Shown: piece after piece, positions 1 through 6,564 of the stretch
Numbering within the stretch: the stretch's first letter is position 1
Layout of the letters: every line of letters starts with the position of its first letter
Source of the DNA: an uncultured Oscillibacter sp.
GTDB taxonomy: Bacteria; Bacillota; Clostridia; Oscillospirales; Oscillospiraceae
Assembly (NCBI GenBank): GCA_902490355.1
Contig: CABUDN010000109.1
Location: 1 to 9,406 of the forward strand
Direction of reading: 5' to 3'
Length of the DNA stretch: 9,406 nt
Made by a program: the position numbers and the translations under genes
The notes under the pieces: model-generated
What the model was told of the DNA's origin: nothing
Seen by the model: the letters and a program-made list of their open reading frames with translations, nothing else
Database searches by the model: none

Positions 1-2
1 GC

Positions 3-77
3 ACAACGCGGGGACCGGATGCCGAGCGTGCGGCGAACGCGGCGAAAAATCAAGATGAAGCGGGTTTGAAAATATGA
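3..77 (+). CDS. C-terminal end of an upstream gene (partial, unidentified)
   Basis: An open frame runs from the window edge to a TGA at 75-77, giving about 24 residues that end in KNQDEAGLKI. The stop overlaps the MATE start codon as ATGA (74-77), the usual arrangement for translationally coupled genes, and the MATE gene has no clear Shine-Dalgarno of its own, which fits coupling. The residue mix (Ala, Glu, Asp, Asn, Lys) looks like a soluble helical tail. The fragment is too short to identify. A second frame is also open from base 1 to a TGA at 67-69, but it is very Arg-rich and less protein-like. The choice of frame is an inference. Confidence 0.4.
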   Translation, partial: TTRGPDAERAANAAKNQDEAGLKI

Positions 78-1435
78 AGCAAATCAAAGCGGCATCACAG
101 GAAGAGGTATTCCGGAATCTCCCCATTCCGGCCGCCTTACGGGTGATGATTGTCCCGGCGGTTACCAGTCAGTTGATTGTCCTGATCTATAATATGGCGG
201 ACACGTTTTATGTCGGTCAGACAAACAACCCCTATATGGTGGCCAGTACCTCGCTGATCCTTCCGGTTTTTAATATTACCCTTTGCCTGGCCGGCCTTGC
301 AGGGATCGGCGGCGGTGCTCTGATTGCCCGGCTGCTGGGTGAGGAGCGGGAAGACGAAGCCAAACGCGTCAGCGCCTTTTCCCTGTATCTGGGTATGGTG
401 ATTGCGGCGGTGTTCTCCCTGGGAATGGGCCTGTTTATGGAGCCGATTCTCAAACTGCTGGGCGCCAATGCCAATACCTATGAATTTGCCAGACAATATG
501 CTGCCTGTGTGATTGTTGTCGGAGGGATTCCCACGGTGCTCTCCAACGTTTTGTCCAATTTGATCCGCAGCATCGGGCGGTCCCGGGAGGCAGGCTTCGG
601 CATTATCCTGGGCGGTGTACTCAACATTGCCTTGGACCCGCTGTTCATGTTTGTGCTGCTGCCCGATGGACGGCAGGTGTTGGGAGCCGGAATTGCGACG
701 TGTCTTTCCAACTGTGTGGCGTGCGTGTTTTTCCTGCTGGTGCTGAAGCGGATGGGAAGCACGTCCATCATTACCTTCAGCCCCAGGGTAGGACTGGCCC
801 GAAGGGAGAGCATCCTGGCGGTATTTGCTGTGGGAGTGCCCTCCGCCATCACGACCTTCCTGTTTGACTTGGACTATGTCATCATTGACAAGCTCATGGT
901 TTCCTACCACGATCTGGCTCTGGCAGCGATCGGCATTGTCCTGAAAGTGGAGCGGTTCCCTCTGAACGTGGGCATTGGAATTTGCCAGGGCATGATGCCG
1001 GTTGTTGCGTACAACTACGCCGCTAAGAATAAGCAAAGAATGGAAGACGCCATTCGGCTGTCCCGGAGGCTGGGGCTGATCATTGCCGGCATCAGCGTCG
1101 TGCTCTATGAGCTGTTTGCCACACAATTCACCCGTTTGTTTATCTCAGATCCCCAGACCGTGGAAATGGCGGCTCAATTCCTGCGCATCCGTGTGCTGGC
1201 CACGCCGCTGATGTTTTTGAGCTTTTTCACGGTTTATTTGTTCCAGGCTTTCGGAAAGGGACATATTTCCCTGTTTTTGGGCGTGACCCGGTGGCTGGTG
1301 TTTAATATTCCAATGTTGTTTTTGCTCAACGCACTGCTGGGGATGTACGGCATTGTCTGGTCCCAGGCCTCCGCAGATCTTTTGACAGTGGCTCTGTCCA
1401 TTTTCATATACTGTCGGTACAAGCCGCGGATTTAA
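74..1435 (+). CDS. MATE family multidrug efflux transporter (MepA-like)
   Basis: This 453-residue inner-membrane protein is predicted to export drugs or cationic metabolites in exchange for Na+ or H+. Length matches the family (about 440-460), and hydrophobic segments are consistent with twelve helices in two homologous six-helix halves (roughly residues 20-220 and 245-445). MATE landmarks are YNMADTFYVGQ (39-49, helix 1), GGGALIARLLGE (79-90), RSIGRSREAGFG (165-176) and LNIALDP (183-189); the last is typical of the MepA/DinF-like branch. The ATG at 74 is the first start after an in-frame TGA at 56-58. It lacks a good ribosome binding site but overlaps the stop of a probable upstream gene (ATGA), suggesting coupling. 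A GC-rich hairpin follows at 1446-1473. The family is confident; the substrate is unknown. Confidence 0.93.
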   Translation: MKQIKAASQEEVFRNLPIPAALRVMIVPAVTSQLIVLIYNMADTFYVGQTNNPYMVASTSLILPVFNITLCLAGLAGIGGGALIARLLGEEREDEAKRVSAFSLYLGMVIAAVFSLGMGLFMEPILKLLGANANTYEFARQYAACVIVVGGIPTVLSNVLSNLIRSIGRSREAGFGIILGGVLNIALDPLFMFVLLPDGRQVLGAGIATCLSNCVACVFFLLVLKRMGSTSIITFSPRVGLARRESILAVFAVGVPSAITTFLFDLDYVIIDKLMVSYHDLALAAIGIVLKVERFPLNVGIGICQGMMPVVAYNYAAKNKQRMEDAIRLSRRLGLIIAGISVVLYELFATQFTRLFISDPQTVEMAAQFLRIRVLATPLMFLSFFTVYLFQAFGKGHISLFLGVTRWLVFNIPMLFLLNALLGMYGIVWSQASADLLTVALSIFIYCRYKPRI

Positions 1436-1445
1436 GCCATGAAGA

Positions 1446-1473
1446 CTGCCCCGGGATTGGGCTCCCGGGGCAG
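1446..1473 (+). terminator. GC-rich stem-loop after the MATE gene
   Basis: A perfect 10-bp stem, CTGCCCCGGG (1446-1455) with CCCGGGGCAG (1464-1473), closes an 8-nt loop 10 nt after the MATE stop. It is followed by AATTGTG rather than a real T tract, so termination may be inefficient or factor-dependent. It may instead protect the 3' end of the mRNA. The stem itself is certain from the sequence; the terminator role is inferred from position. Confidence 0.6.
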
Positions 1474-1509
1474 AATTGTGTAAAGGGCCGGGGGTGAACA
1501 GAAATGTAT

Positions 1510-1539
1510 TTGACAGAAAAACGCGCTTTCCTTTATAAT
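1510..1539 (+). promoter_or_regulatory. Sigma-A type promoter for the sodium:solute symporter leader
   Basis: A perfect -35 box TTGACA (1510-1515) and perfect -10 box TATAAT (1534-1539) are separated by 18 bp, one more than the optimum. The predicted transcription start is near 1546, leaving a leader of about 197 nt before the symporter start at 1743. This is the strongest promoter match I see in the window. It also argues against translation from the TTG at 1548, which would lie at the very 5' end of the transcript. Confidence 0.85.
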
Positions 1540-1545
1540 AAAGTA

Positions 1546-1742
1546 TATTGTTTGCGAGAGAAGGAGATGGCGGGTATTCGTATCAGGGACCTTTGAGACG
1601 GCATTCCGTACCGAAGGTCAAGGGACAAGGAACAGTTTATACGAAAACGCTCATATTGATTCAGCTGATATGGGGAATCTTCCCCCAAAACCCTCTTTCC
1701 CTCCAACCACGTGATGGTCCATGGACGAAAGGGGGCTTTTTT
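1546..1742 (+). promoter_or_regulatory. Structured 5' leader of the symporter, candidate riboswitch or attenuator
   Basis: The leader folds on inspection into several elements. A 7-bp closing helix TTCGTAT (1577-1583) / ATACGAA (1639-1645) encloses a two-tier hairpin, GACCTT (1588-1593) / AAGGTC (1614-1619) with inner ACGG (1598-1601) / CCGT (1606-1609). A hairpin follows at 1652-1672 (CATATTG / TGATATG, two G-U pairs), and a small hairpin GGGGA (1672-1676) / TCCCC (1681-1685) comes next. The leader ends in an intrinsic terminator touching the start codon. An ordered domain followed by a terminator or SD-sequestering expression platform is the layout of riboswitches and other attenuators. I checked remembered consensus elements of T-box, TPP, SAM, lysine, glycine, cobalamin, fluoride, guanidine and THF classes and found no convincing match. 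The ligand or trans-acting factor is unknown. Confidence 0.6.
1691..1742 (+). terminator. Intrinsic terminator / attenuator overlapping the symporter ribosome binding site
   Basis: CCCTCTTTC (1691-1699) pairs over 9 bp, with one G-U, with GAAAGGGGG (1727-1735). The interior can extend with TCCA/TGGA (1702-1705 / 1722-1725) and ACCA/TGGT (1706-1709 / 1715-1718). The stem is followed by C and six T residues (1737-1742), and the ATG begins at 1743. The 3' arm AAAGGGGG is also the Shine-Dalgarno, 7 nt from the ATG. When formed, this hairpin would therefore both end transcription at the start codon and hide the ribosome binding site. The pairing is visible; regulation by it is inferred. Confidence 0.72.
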
Positions 1743-3188
1743 ATGGATCACAGTCTGCTGAGCATTTGGGATTTGGTAATCATCGGCGCATATCTGCTTT
1801 TGATGGTGCTGGTAGGTGTTTACTCAGTCCGGCGCATCAAAAATACCGGGGATTATTATGTGGCGGGACGCTCCTTTGGTCCATTGGTCCTCATGGCCAC
1901 CGTCTGTGCGACGATCATCGGCGGAAGCGGTCTGATGGGCCGGGCGGGTGTGGCCTACTCCAGCGGATTCAAGGCAATTTTGACGGCCGTTCCCTATCTT
2001 TTGGGAATGTTTATTTTCTCGGGATTGTCCGGAAGAATTTCCGACATTGGCATGCAGTATAATCTCACCTCGATTCCCGAGCTGTTTGAAGTGCGCTTTG
2101 GAAAGCGGGCCAAATTGGTCCTCTCCGTGCTCATTGCCTTTGCCATGATGGGAACGGTGGCCTCCCAGGTAACGGCGACCGCTACCATCATCAAGATGCT
2201 GGGCGGAGAGATTGGGCTGTCTTACGAGATGGGGGCGTTCATCGCCTGTGTGGTCTTTATGGTTTACACCGCGACCTCCGGCTTGTTTGGCGTGGTATAC
2301 ACCGATGTGCTGCAATTTTACATGCTGATCCTGTTCGTTTATATTCTGATTCCGACCGTGGCGCTGTTCCGTGTGGGAGGTATTTCCAACTTCATGGCCA
2401 ATCTGGATCCCGCGCTGGCTACGCCTTATGTGGACGGCAGCATTTTGGGAGATATTGTGACGTATCTGGTCTTTACCATGGCCGGTGCGGAGATGTGGCA
2501 GCGGGCCTTTGCGGCCAGAGACCGGCGGGCGGCCAAGCGCGGAATGTTTTTGGGAACGGCTGTCTATGGTGTGACCATCATCCTGGTATACTTCATGGGC
2601 GTGGTGGCCCGGCAGATCATCGGCGACGACGTATTGGCACAGTACGGGTCTACCGATGCGGTGGTACCGGCCCTGGCGATTCAAATTCTCCCGGTGGGAC
2701 TGACGGGACTGGCGCTGGCGGGTGTGCTCTCCGTCATCATGTCCACGGCGGACAGCTATTTGCTGGTATCGGTGCAGACCTGTGTGCACGATATTGGCAA
2801 GACCGTCCATCCGCAGATGAAGGAGCGTACGGAAATTCTGCTTTCCCGCGCGTTTTCGGTGGTGCTGCCGTTGGGCGCACTGGTGATTGCACTGTACATT
2901 AAGAACGCATACAATATCCTGATGTTTGCCTGGAGTTTTTACGCGGCCTCTGCCGGAATCCCGGCGTTTGCCGCGCTGTTCTGGAAGAAAGCCACCCATG
3001 CGGGAATTCTGAGCGCCATGCTGGCCGGTTTCTTTGTGTGCGTGGGCTGGAGGCTGGCGGGTGAGCCGTTTGGCCTGGGTTCGGCGGTCCCCGGTACCAT
3101 TGCCTGCGGGATTGCACTGGTGAGTGTAAGTCTGGCGACATATAAGAAGACCCCGTCGGTATTTCTGGAAGTGAAAAAGCAGACCTGA
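1743..3188 (+). CDS. Sodium:solute symporter family (SSS/SLC5-like) transporter
   Basis: This 481-residue multi-pass membrane protein probably couples Na+ entry to uptake of a small solute; relatives carry pantothenate, proline, sugars or monocarboxylates. It has about 13 hydrophobic segments starting at residues 9-27, and the usual family length. Motifs are NTGDYYVAGRSFGPLVL (34-50) after helix 1, SGLFGVVYTDVLQFY (179-193), and AGVLSVIMSTADS (326-338), whose Ser/Thr cluster matches the Na2-site helix of the family. The frame stays open upstream to 1548, but the ATG at 1743 is chosen: it has the SD AAAGGGGG at 1728-1735, the hydrophobic N-terminus begins there, and the 65 extra residues are leader RNA with no family resemblance. 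The gene ends before a strong bidirectional terminator. The substrate cannot be assigned. Confidence 0.92.
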   Translation: MDHSLLSIWDLVIIGAYLLLMVLVGVYSVRRIKNTGDYYVAGRSFGPLVLMATVCATIIGGSGLMGRAGVAYSSGFKAILTAVPYLLGMFIFSGLSGRISDIGMQYNLTSIPELFEVRFGKRAKLVLSVLIAFAMMGTVASQVTATATIIKMLGGEIGLSYEMGAFIACVVFMVYTATSGLFGVVYTDVLQFYMLILFVYILIPTVALFRVGGISNFMANLDPALATPYVDGSILGDIVTYLVFTMAGAEMWQRAFAARDRRAAKRGMFLGTAVYGVTIILVYFMGVVARQIIGDDVLAQYGSTDAVVPALAIQILPVGLTGLALAGVLSVIMSTADSYLLVSVQTCVHDIGKTVHPQMKERTEILLSRAFSVVLPLGALVIALYIKNAYNILMFAWSFYAASAGIPAFAALFWKKATHAGILSAMLAGFFVCVGWRLAGEPFGLGSAVPGTIACGIALVSVSLATYKKTPSVFLEVKKQT

Positions 3189-3284
3189 GATTGCAGGCTG
3201 ATGCTCCGGATTGCATTCTGCGCAGCTGGGGGAAAAGGCGTTGACCGTGGGCAAGAAGACCGTGCCGAACGAAGAACGCGATGC

Positions 3285-3331
3285 AAAAAGGCAGGGCTGC
3301 CGAACAGAAAGTTCGGCAGCCCTGCCTTTTT
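3285..3331. terminator. Strong bidirectional intrinsic terminator
   Basis: GGCAGGGCTGCCGAAC (3290-3305) pairs perfectly over 16 bp with 3311-3326, closing the 5-nt loop AGAAA. The stem is flanked by A5 (3285-3289) and T5 (3327-3331), so it works on both strands. It sits between the convergent symporter (plus, ends 3188) and the MaoC-like gene (minus, ends 3390) and would end both transcripts. The stretch from 3189 to 3284 holds nothing else I can identify. Confidence 0.93.
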
Positions 3332-3389
3332 GTGGGGAAAAGGAAAAGAGAAATGAACTTGGAAATGTGTTGGGAAGGGGGAACGCGCG

Positions 3390-3806
3390 TCAGTCAAAAT
3401 ATTTTGCAATGTGTTTTCCGACGGTGCAAAGTTCGCCCGCTTCGTTTAAGAGTTCGACATTGGCCACGGTTTTCATGGCGGCTTCATCCTTGCTCTCAAT
3501 GGTATACCTTACGGTAATCGTGTCCCCAATGAAAACGGGCTTGATAAAGCGGATATGGTCGTATCCGGCCGAGACGGCACGCAGGGACTGCTTGTCCAGT
3601 GCTACGGAGGAGGCGGCGGACATGAATCCGATGCCCAGCGCCCCGTGCATGATGCGCTTTCCATAAACCGATTTTTTCATATAGGCTTCGTTTACATGAT
3701 TGGGGTGAAAGTCGCCGGTGATGCCTGCGAACAAATAAACATCGCTTTCACTGACGGTTTTGCTGTAGGTAAAGGAATCCCCAACGTTTAATTGAAGTTT
3801 GCTCAT
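3390..3806 (-). CDS. MaoC-like hotdog-fold hydratase/dehydratase
   Basis: This 138-residue soluble protein resembles single-domain MaoC/PhaJ-type (R)-specific enoyl-CoA hydratases, which add water to 2-enoyl-CoA or remove it from 3-hydroxyacyl-CoA. The hydratase-2 motif lies at 27-37 (AGITGDFHPNH), with Asp32 and His37 as the expected catalytic pair. RIMHGALGIGFMS (51-63) and the C-terminal hotdog strands also fit. The canonical N-P-(LIV)-H is changed to H-P-N-H, so activity on a slightly different acyl-CoA is possible. The frame extends upstream to 3914, but the ATG at 3804-3806 has an ideal AGGAGG (3812-3817) 5 nt away and starts the conserved domain. It is the last gene of the minus-strand cluster, 127 nt after the AKR gene and before the 3285-3331 terminator. 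Its partner substrate is probably an acyl-CoA made by the CoA-transferase (inference). Confidence 0.88.
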   Translation of the reverse strand: MSKLQLNVGDSFTYSKTVSESDVYLFAGITGDFHPNHVNEAYMKKSVYGKRIMHGALGIGFMSAASSVALDKQSLRAVSAGYDHIRFIKPVFIGDTITVRYTIESKDEAAMKTVANVELLNEAGELCTVGKHIAKYFD

Positions 3807-3840
3807 AAGAACCTCCTCGTTTGAGCGGTTTGAAAGGAAA

Positions 3841-3866
3841 GGACCATCTGACGATTCCAATGGTCC
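3841..3866 (-). terminator. Weak stem-loop between the AKR and MaoC-like genes
   Basis: GGACCAT (3841-3847) and ATGGTCC (3860-3866) form a 7-bp stem around a 12-nt loop. In the minus-strand direction the stem is followed by TTTCCTTTC, an interrupted pyrimidine tract. It could be a leaky terminator or an RNA-processing site that lowers or separates expression of the last gene. I see no convincing -35/-10 pair in this 127-nt gap. The pairing is visible; the role is inferred. Confidence 0.45.
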
Positions 3867-3933
3867 GGTTTTGGCGATGAGTAAGCGGCATGACGGCCCG
3901 TGTGATTGCTCCACTCGGGAGTGTGCCGGACAC

Positions 3934-4926
3934 TTAGAAGAACCGGCCGCCGTCTCCGACCCACATGTCGGCGTTGCTGCCCATAATGGCTTTGAGAGAG
4001 TCTGAAGCGGCTTCTATTTCATCCATCCAGCTGCCGGGAATGTCCGCTTCGTAGGCGGAAATGTTCTGGGCCAGCTGCTGGGGGGACCGGGAGCCGACAA
4101 GAATGCTTTTGACACAGGAACGGCGCTTTAAAAAATTCATCGCCACTTCTGCGGGGGTATATCCGGATTGCTCTGCTTTCTCGATCAAAAGGTGGAGAAA
4201 GGCAAAGATTTCTTTTTCGAAGCCGGGATCATGATGACGTCCCTGCTTCCAGTCGCCGCTATAAAAACGGGTTTCCCGGCGGCTGAGCGGAACATCTTCC
4301 ACGGAGCGGAATTTGCCGGTCAAAAGTCCCTGGGCGAGGGGAGAATAGGCCCAGACCGAGATCCCCATGCGCTCTGTGGCGGGAATAATTTCTTTTTCCG
4401 CAATGCGCCAGATCAGGGAATATGGCAGCTGATTCATGGCCACACCATAGGAGCTTTTCAAAGACTGCACGCAGGATACACCGGCATTGCAGATGCCGGA
4501 TATCCGGATCTTTCCGGCTTTTTTCAGGTCCTCAAATGCGCCGAACGTTTCGTCCAGGGGGATGGTGGGACTTGGCCAGTGGATTTGATAGAGGTCAATG
4601 TAGTCTGTTTGCATGCGGTGCAGACTGGCATCGCAATGCGCGATGACGTCCTGATAGTGCAGCGCATCCGTGTATACTTTTGTGGCAAGAATCGCGCGGG
4701 ACCGGCGGTCTTTCAGCGCCGCGCCCACGACTTCCTCAGATTTTCCGTCGCCATATCGCTCGGCGGTATCGATGAGATTGATTCCGTTGTCCAACGCATA
4801 ATGAATTGTCTGAATTGCTGCGTGGTCATCGCTTGCGCCCCACAGTTTTCCGCCTGCAAAGGCCCAGGTTCCAAGAGAAAGCCCGGAGACAAGAATGCCA
4901 CTGTTTCCAAGAGTGCTTTTTTCCAT
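3934..4926 (-). CDS. Aldo/keto reductase family oxidoreductase
   Basis: This 330-residue cytoplasmic (alpha/beta)8-barrel enzyme should reduce an aldehyde or ketone, or oxidise the alcohol, with NAD(P)H. The whole catalytic tetrad is present: Asp53 and Tyr58 in NLIDTAERYGDG (50-61), Lys83 in LATKVY (80-85) and His116 in QIHWPS (114-119). AYSPLAQGLLTGKF and a C-terminal VKSILVGSRSPQQL segment form the cofactor-binding part typical of AKR proteins; the general style is of IolS/YhdN-like clostridial members. The ATG at 4924-4926 is preferred over one 18 nt upstream because AAGGAG (4934-4939) lies 7 nt from it. It follows the CoA-transferase by 96 nt and is probably co-transcribed. The substrate is unknown. 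Context suggests the carbonyl or hydroxyl group of the imported acid or its CoA product. Confidence 0.92.
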   Translation of the reverse strand: MEKSTLGNSGILVSGLSLGTWAFAGGKLWGASDDHAAIQTIHYALDNGINLIDTAERYGDGKSEEVVGAALKDRRSRAILATKVYTDALHYQDVIAHCDASLHRMQTDYIDLYQIHWPSPTIPLDETFGAFEDLKKAGKIRISGICNAGVSCVQSLKSSYGVAMNQLPYSLIWRIAEKEIIPATERMGISVWAYSPLAQGLLTGKFRSVEDVPLSRRETRFYSGDWKQGRHHDPGFEKEIFAFLHLLIEKAEQSGYTPAEVAMNFLKRRSCVKSILVGSRSPQQLAQNISAYEADIPGSWMDEIEAASDSLKAIMGSNADMWVGDGGRFF

Positions 4927-4961
4927 AGTAAGACTCCTTGCCAATCAAATCATTTCCGTGC

Positions 4962-5007
4962 ACCGGCTGCGGAACTGCCGCGGCCTGCGCGTGTTCCGGC
5001 TGCCGGT
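4962..5007 (-). repeat. Imperfect inverted repeat in the CoA-transferase/AKR gap
   Basis: ACCGGC (4962-4967) pairs with GCCGGT (5002-5007), and CGGAAC (4970-4975) pairs with GTTCCG (4993-4998), with a small internal loop between the helices and a 17-nt terminal loop. No T tract follows on either strand, so this is not a classical terminator. An mRNA-stability or processing element is possible. Only the pairing is seen. Confidence 0.45.
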
Positions 5008-5022
5008 CAAGGAAGCGCCGTC

Positions 5023-6546
5023 TCAAGCGAAAAGAGCGGGATCCATGGGTTTGCAGGTTTCGTTTACCGTGACGGGGAACGGAATATGTGCCAGAATATC
5101 ACGCTGAAGATCGACGCCGTTGGCGATTTCCGTAAGGTGAAGACCATCCTCCATGACCTGGAAGACGGCGCGTTCCGTAATGAGAAGAATGCTTTGTCCC
5201 TTGCGCAGGGCGTCCGGACCGTTCAGCGTAATCTGCTCCACATTGGGAACCAGCTTGAAGAATTTCCCTTCCTGATGAATCGTTAATCCGCCGTCTGCAA
5301 CATCGATTGCCGCGCCGCCGGAAGAAAACGTCCCGCAGAATACCAGCTTTTTGGTTTGATAGGCAATGTCGATAAAGCCGCCGCATCCCGGAACAATGCC
5401 GTTGAAGCTGCTGACGTTGACGTTGCCGAATTGATCCATTTGCCCGCAGCCGAGGAAGGACATGTCCAAAAGCCCTCCCCGGAACGCCTGGAAGACCTGG
5501 GTGGGATCCAACAGGGCGGAGGGGTTGATGTTGGTTCCAAAGTTGCTGCGATCTCCGGGAACGCCGCCCAGGGAACCGTGTTCGGTGAAGAAGGTGATTC
5601 CATCCAGCGTCCCGTCTTCGACCAGAATGCGGGGCAGGAAACCGGGAATTCCCACACCCAGGTTTACCGTTTTGGGCGGAGTTCCAATTTCCATGGCGGC
5701 CCGGCGGAGAATGACTTTCCGAATGTCCAGGGGGAGATTTTCCAGTCTTCCCAGCGGCATCCGATTTTCTCCGGAAAGGGCGAAATTCAGGGCTCCGCCG
5801 GATAGCGGGACATCTTCTTCCAAAACCACGGCATCCACAAAAATGCCGGGGACCACGATCCGCTTGGGGGGAATGGAGTCGTTGGCGACGATTCGGTTTA
5901 CCTGAGCGATGACTTTCCCGCCGCAGGCTTTGGCCGCCACCGCCATGGAATAGATTCCCAGGCTTACAGGCTCCTGCTCCAGAGCCAGGTTCCCGTTTTC
6001 GTCGGAAGTGTGGGCGCGGATGATGGCCACATCAATACTGGGGTTGGGATAGCAGAGCATCTGGCGGCCGCCCAGCTCGATCAGGGAAACGATATCTTTT
6101 GTTGTTCTGGCGTTGAATCGGCCGCCGCCCTGGCGGGGATCCACAAAGGTGTGCAGACCGACATCGGTCAGGGTGTAGGGCTCCCCGCAGGAGATGTTTT
6201 GGATCATGCGGTAGATGGTTCCCATGGGAGCCACATAGGCCTCCAGCTTGTTTTCGCGGACCAGCTGGCTCATGCGGGAGCTTTTCAGATAACTGAAACC
6301 ACTGCCGATGGAGCGGCTGAGAAACCCCTCATGTGCAAAGTGCTCCAGTCCGCAATGCTCGCCCATTCCGTAGATGACAGGGTGAATATCCGTCAGGCCG
6401 CATGGATGGCCGGTGGACATGTACCGTTCTTCCAGGGCGGAAAGGATGCGGTCCGGAAGCAAAAGATTTTCACATCCGCAGACTACAACGGTGTCATGAT
6501 CGTTTACCAGCTCGGCCGCCGCCTGGCGTGAGATGATCTTGTTCAT
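5023..6546 (-). CDS. Acyl-CoA:acetate/3-ketoacid CoA-transferase, fused A and B subunits (YdiF/Pct-like)
   Basis: This 507-residue cytoplasmic enzyme moves CoA from a donor such as acetyl-CoA to a carboxylic acid, activating it without ATP, through a glutamyl-CoA thioester. Both halves of a family I CoA-transferase are in one chain. The N-terminal part carries GLHTFVDPRQGGGRFN (130-145), typical of propionate CoA-transferase/YdiF proteins. The C-terminal part carries TEHGSLGGVPG (321-331), where Glu322 is the expected catalytic residue. The chain is slightly short against 520-530 for Pct and YdiF but looks complete. The ATG at 6544-6546 has GGGAGG (6553-6558) 6 nt upstream. It starts 18 nt after dctM ends, so it is almost certainly in the same operon and probably activates the acid the TRAP system imports (inference). 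The acid is not identifiable from sequence. Confidence 0.92.
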   Translation of the reverse strand: MNKIISRQAAAELVNDHDTVVVCGCENLLLPDRILSALEERYMSTGHPCGLTDIHPVIYGMGEHCGLEHFAHEGFLSRSIGSGFSYLKSSRMSQLVRENKLEAYVAPMGTIYRMIQNISCGEPYTLTDVGLHTFVDPRQGGGRFNARTTKDIVSLIELGGRQMLCYPNPSIDVAIIRAHTSDENGNLALEQEPVSLGIYSMAVAAKACGGKVIAQVNRIVANDSIPPKRIVVPGIFVDAVVLEEDVPLSGGALNFALSGENRMPLGRLENLPLDIRKVILRRAAMEIGTPPKTVNLGVGIPGFLPRILVEDGTLDGITFFTEHGSLGGVPGDRSNFGTNINPSALLDPTQVFQAFRGGLLDMSFLGCGQMDQFGNVNVSSFNGIVPGCGGFIDIAYQTKKLVFCGTFSSGGAAIDVADGGLTIHQEGKFFKLVPNVEQITLNGPDALRKGQSILLITERAVFQVMEDGLHLTEIANGVDLQRDILAHIPFPVTVNETCKPMDPALFA

Positions 6547-6564
6547 AGTGAACCTCCCGGCTGA

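Noticed and set aside
137..1126. 329-residue open frame antisense to the MATE gene
   Set aside because: Same mirror effect; His/Gln/Asn-rich with no family resemblance.
1567..1596. Nine-codon leader peptide MAGIRIRDL in the symporter leader
   Set aside because: AAGGAG touches the ATG with no spacer, too close for normal initiation, and there is no run of one amino acid that would suggest translational attenuation.
1588..1634. Resemblance to the guanidine-III riboswitch (CCGTACC...GGTC...GGACAAG)
   Set aside because: Only short strings agree. In this leader CCGT pairs with an upstream ACGG instead of a downstream one, so the pseudoknot topology of that class is not formed.
1548..1742. 65-residue N-terminal extension of the symporter from a TTG at 1548
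   Set aside because: It begins within 2 nt of the predicted transcript start, has no ribosome binding site and encodes no transporter-like sequence; the stretch is better explained as structured leader RNA. The ATG at 1743 has a proper SD.
1721..2062. Alternative ATG at 1721 opening a 113-residue frame
   Set aside because: It lies in the terminator loop, has no SD, and its frame is a shifted reading of the symporter's 5' end.
1824..3254. 476-residue open frame antisense to the symporter
   Set aside because: It is a shadow of codon bias on the opposite strand: very rich in His, Gln, Arg and Gly, with no domain and no ribosome binding site, while the sense strand has clear family motifs.
4168..5286. 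372-residue open frame on the plus strand across the AKR and CoA-transferase genes
   Set aside because: It spans two well-supported minus-strand genes and their gap and has no recognisable protein features.
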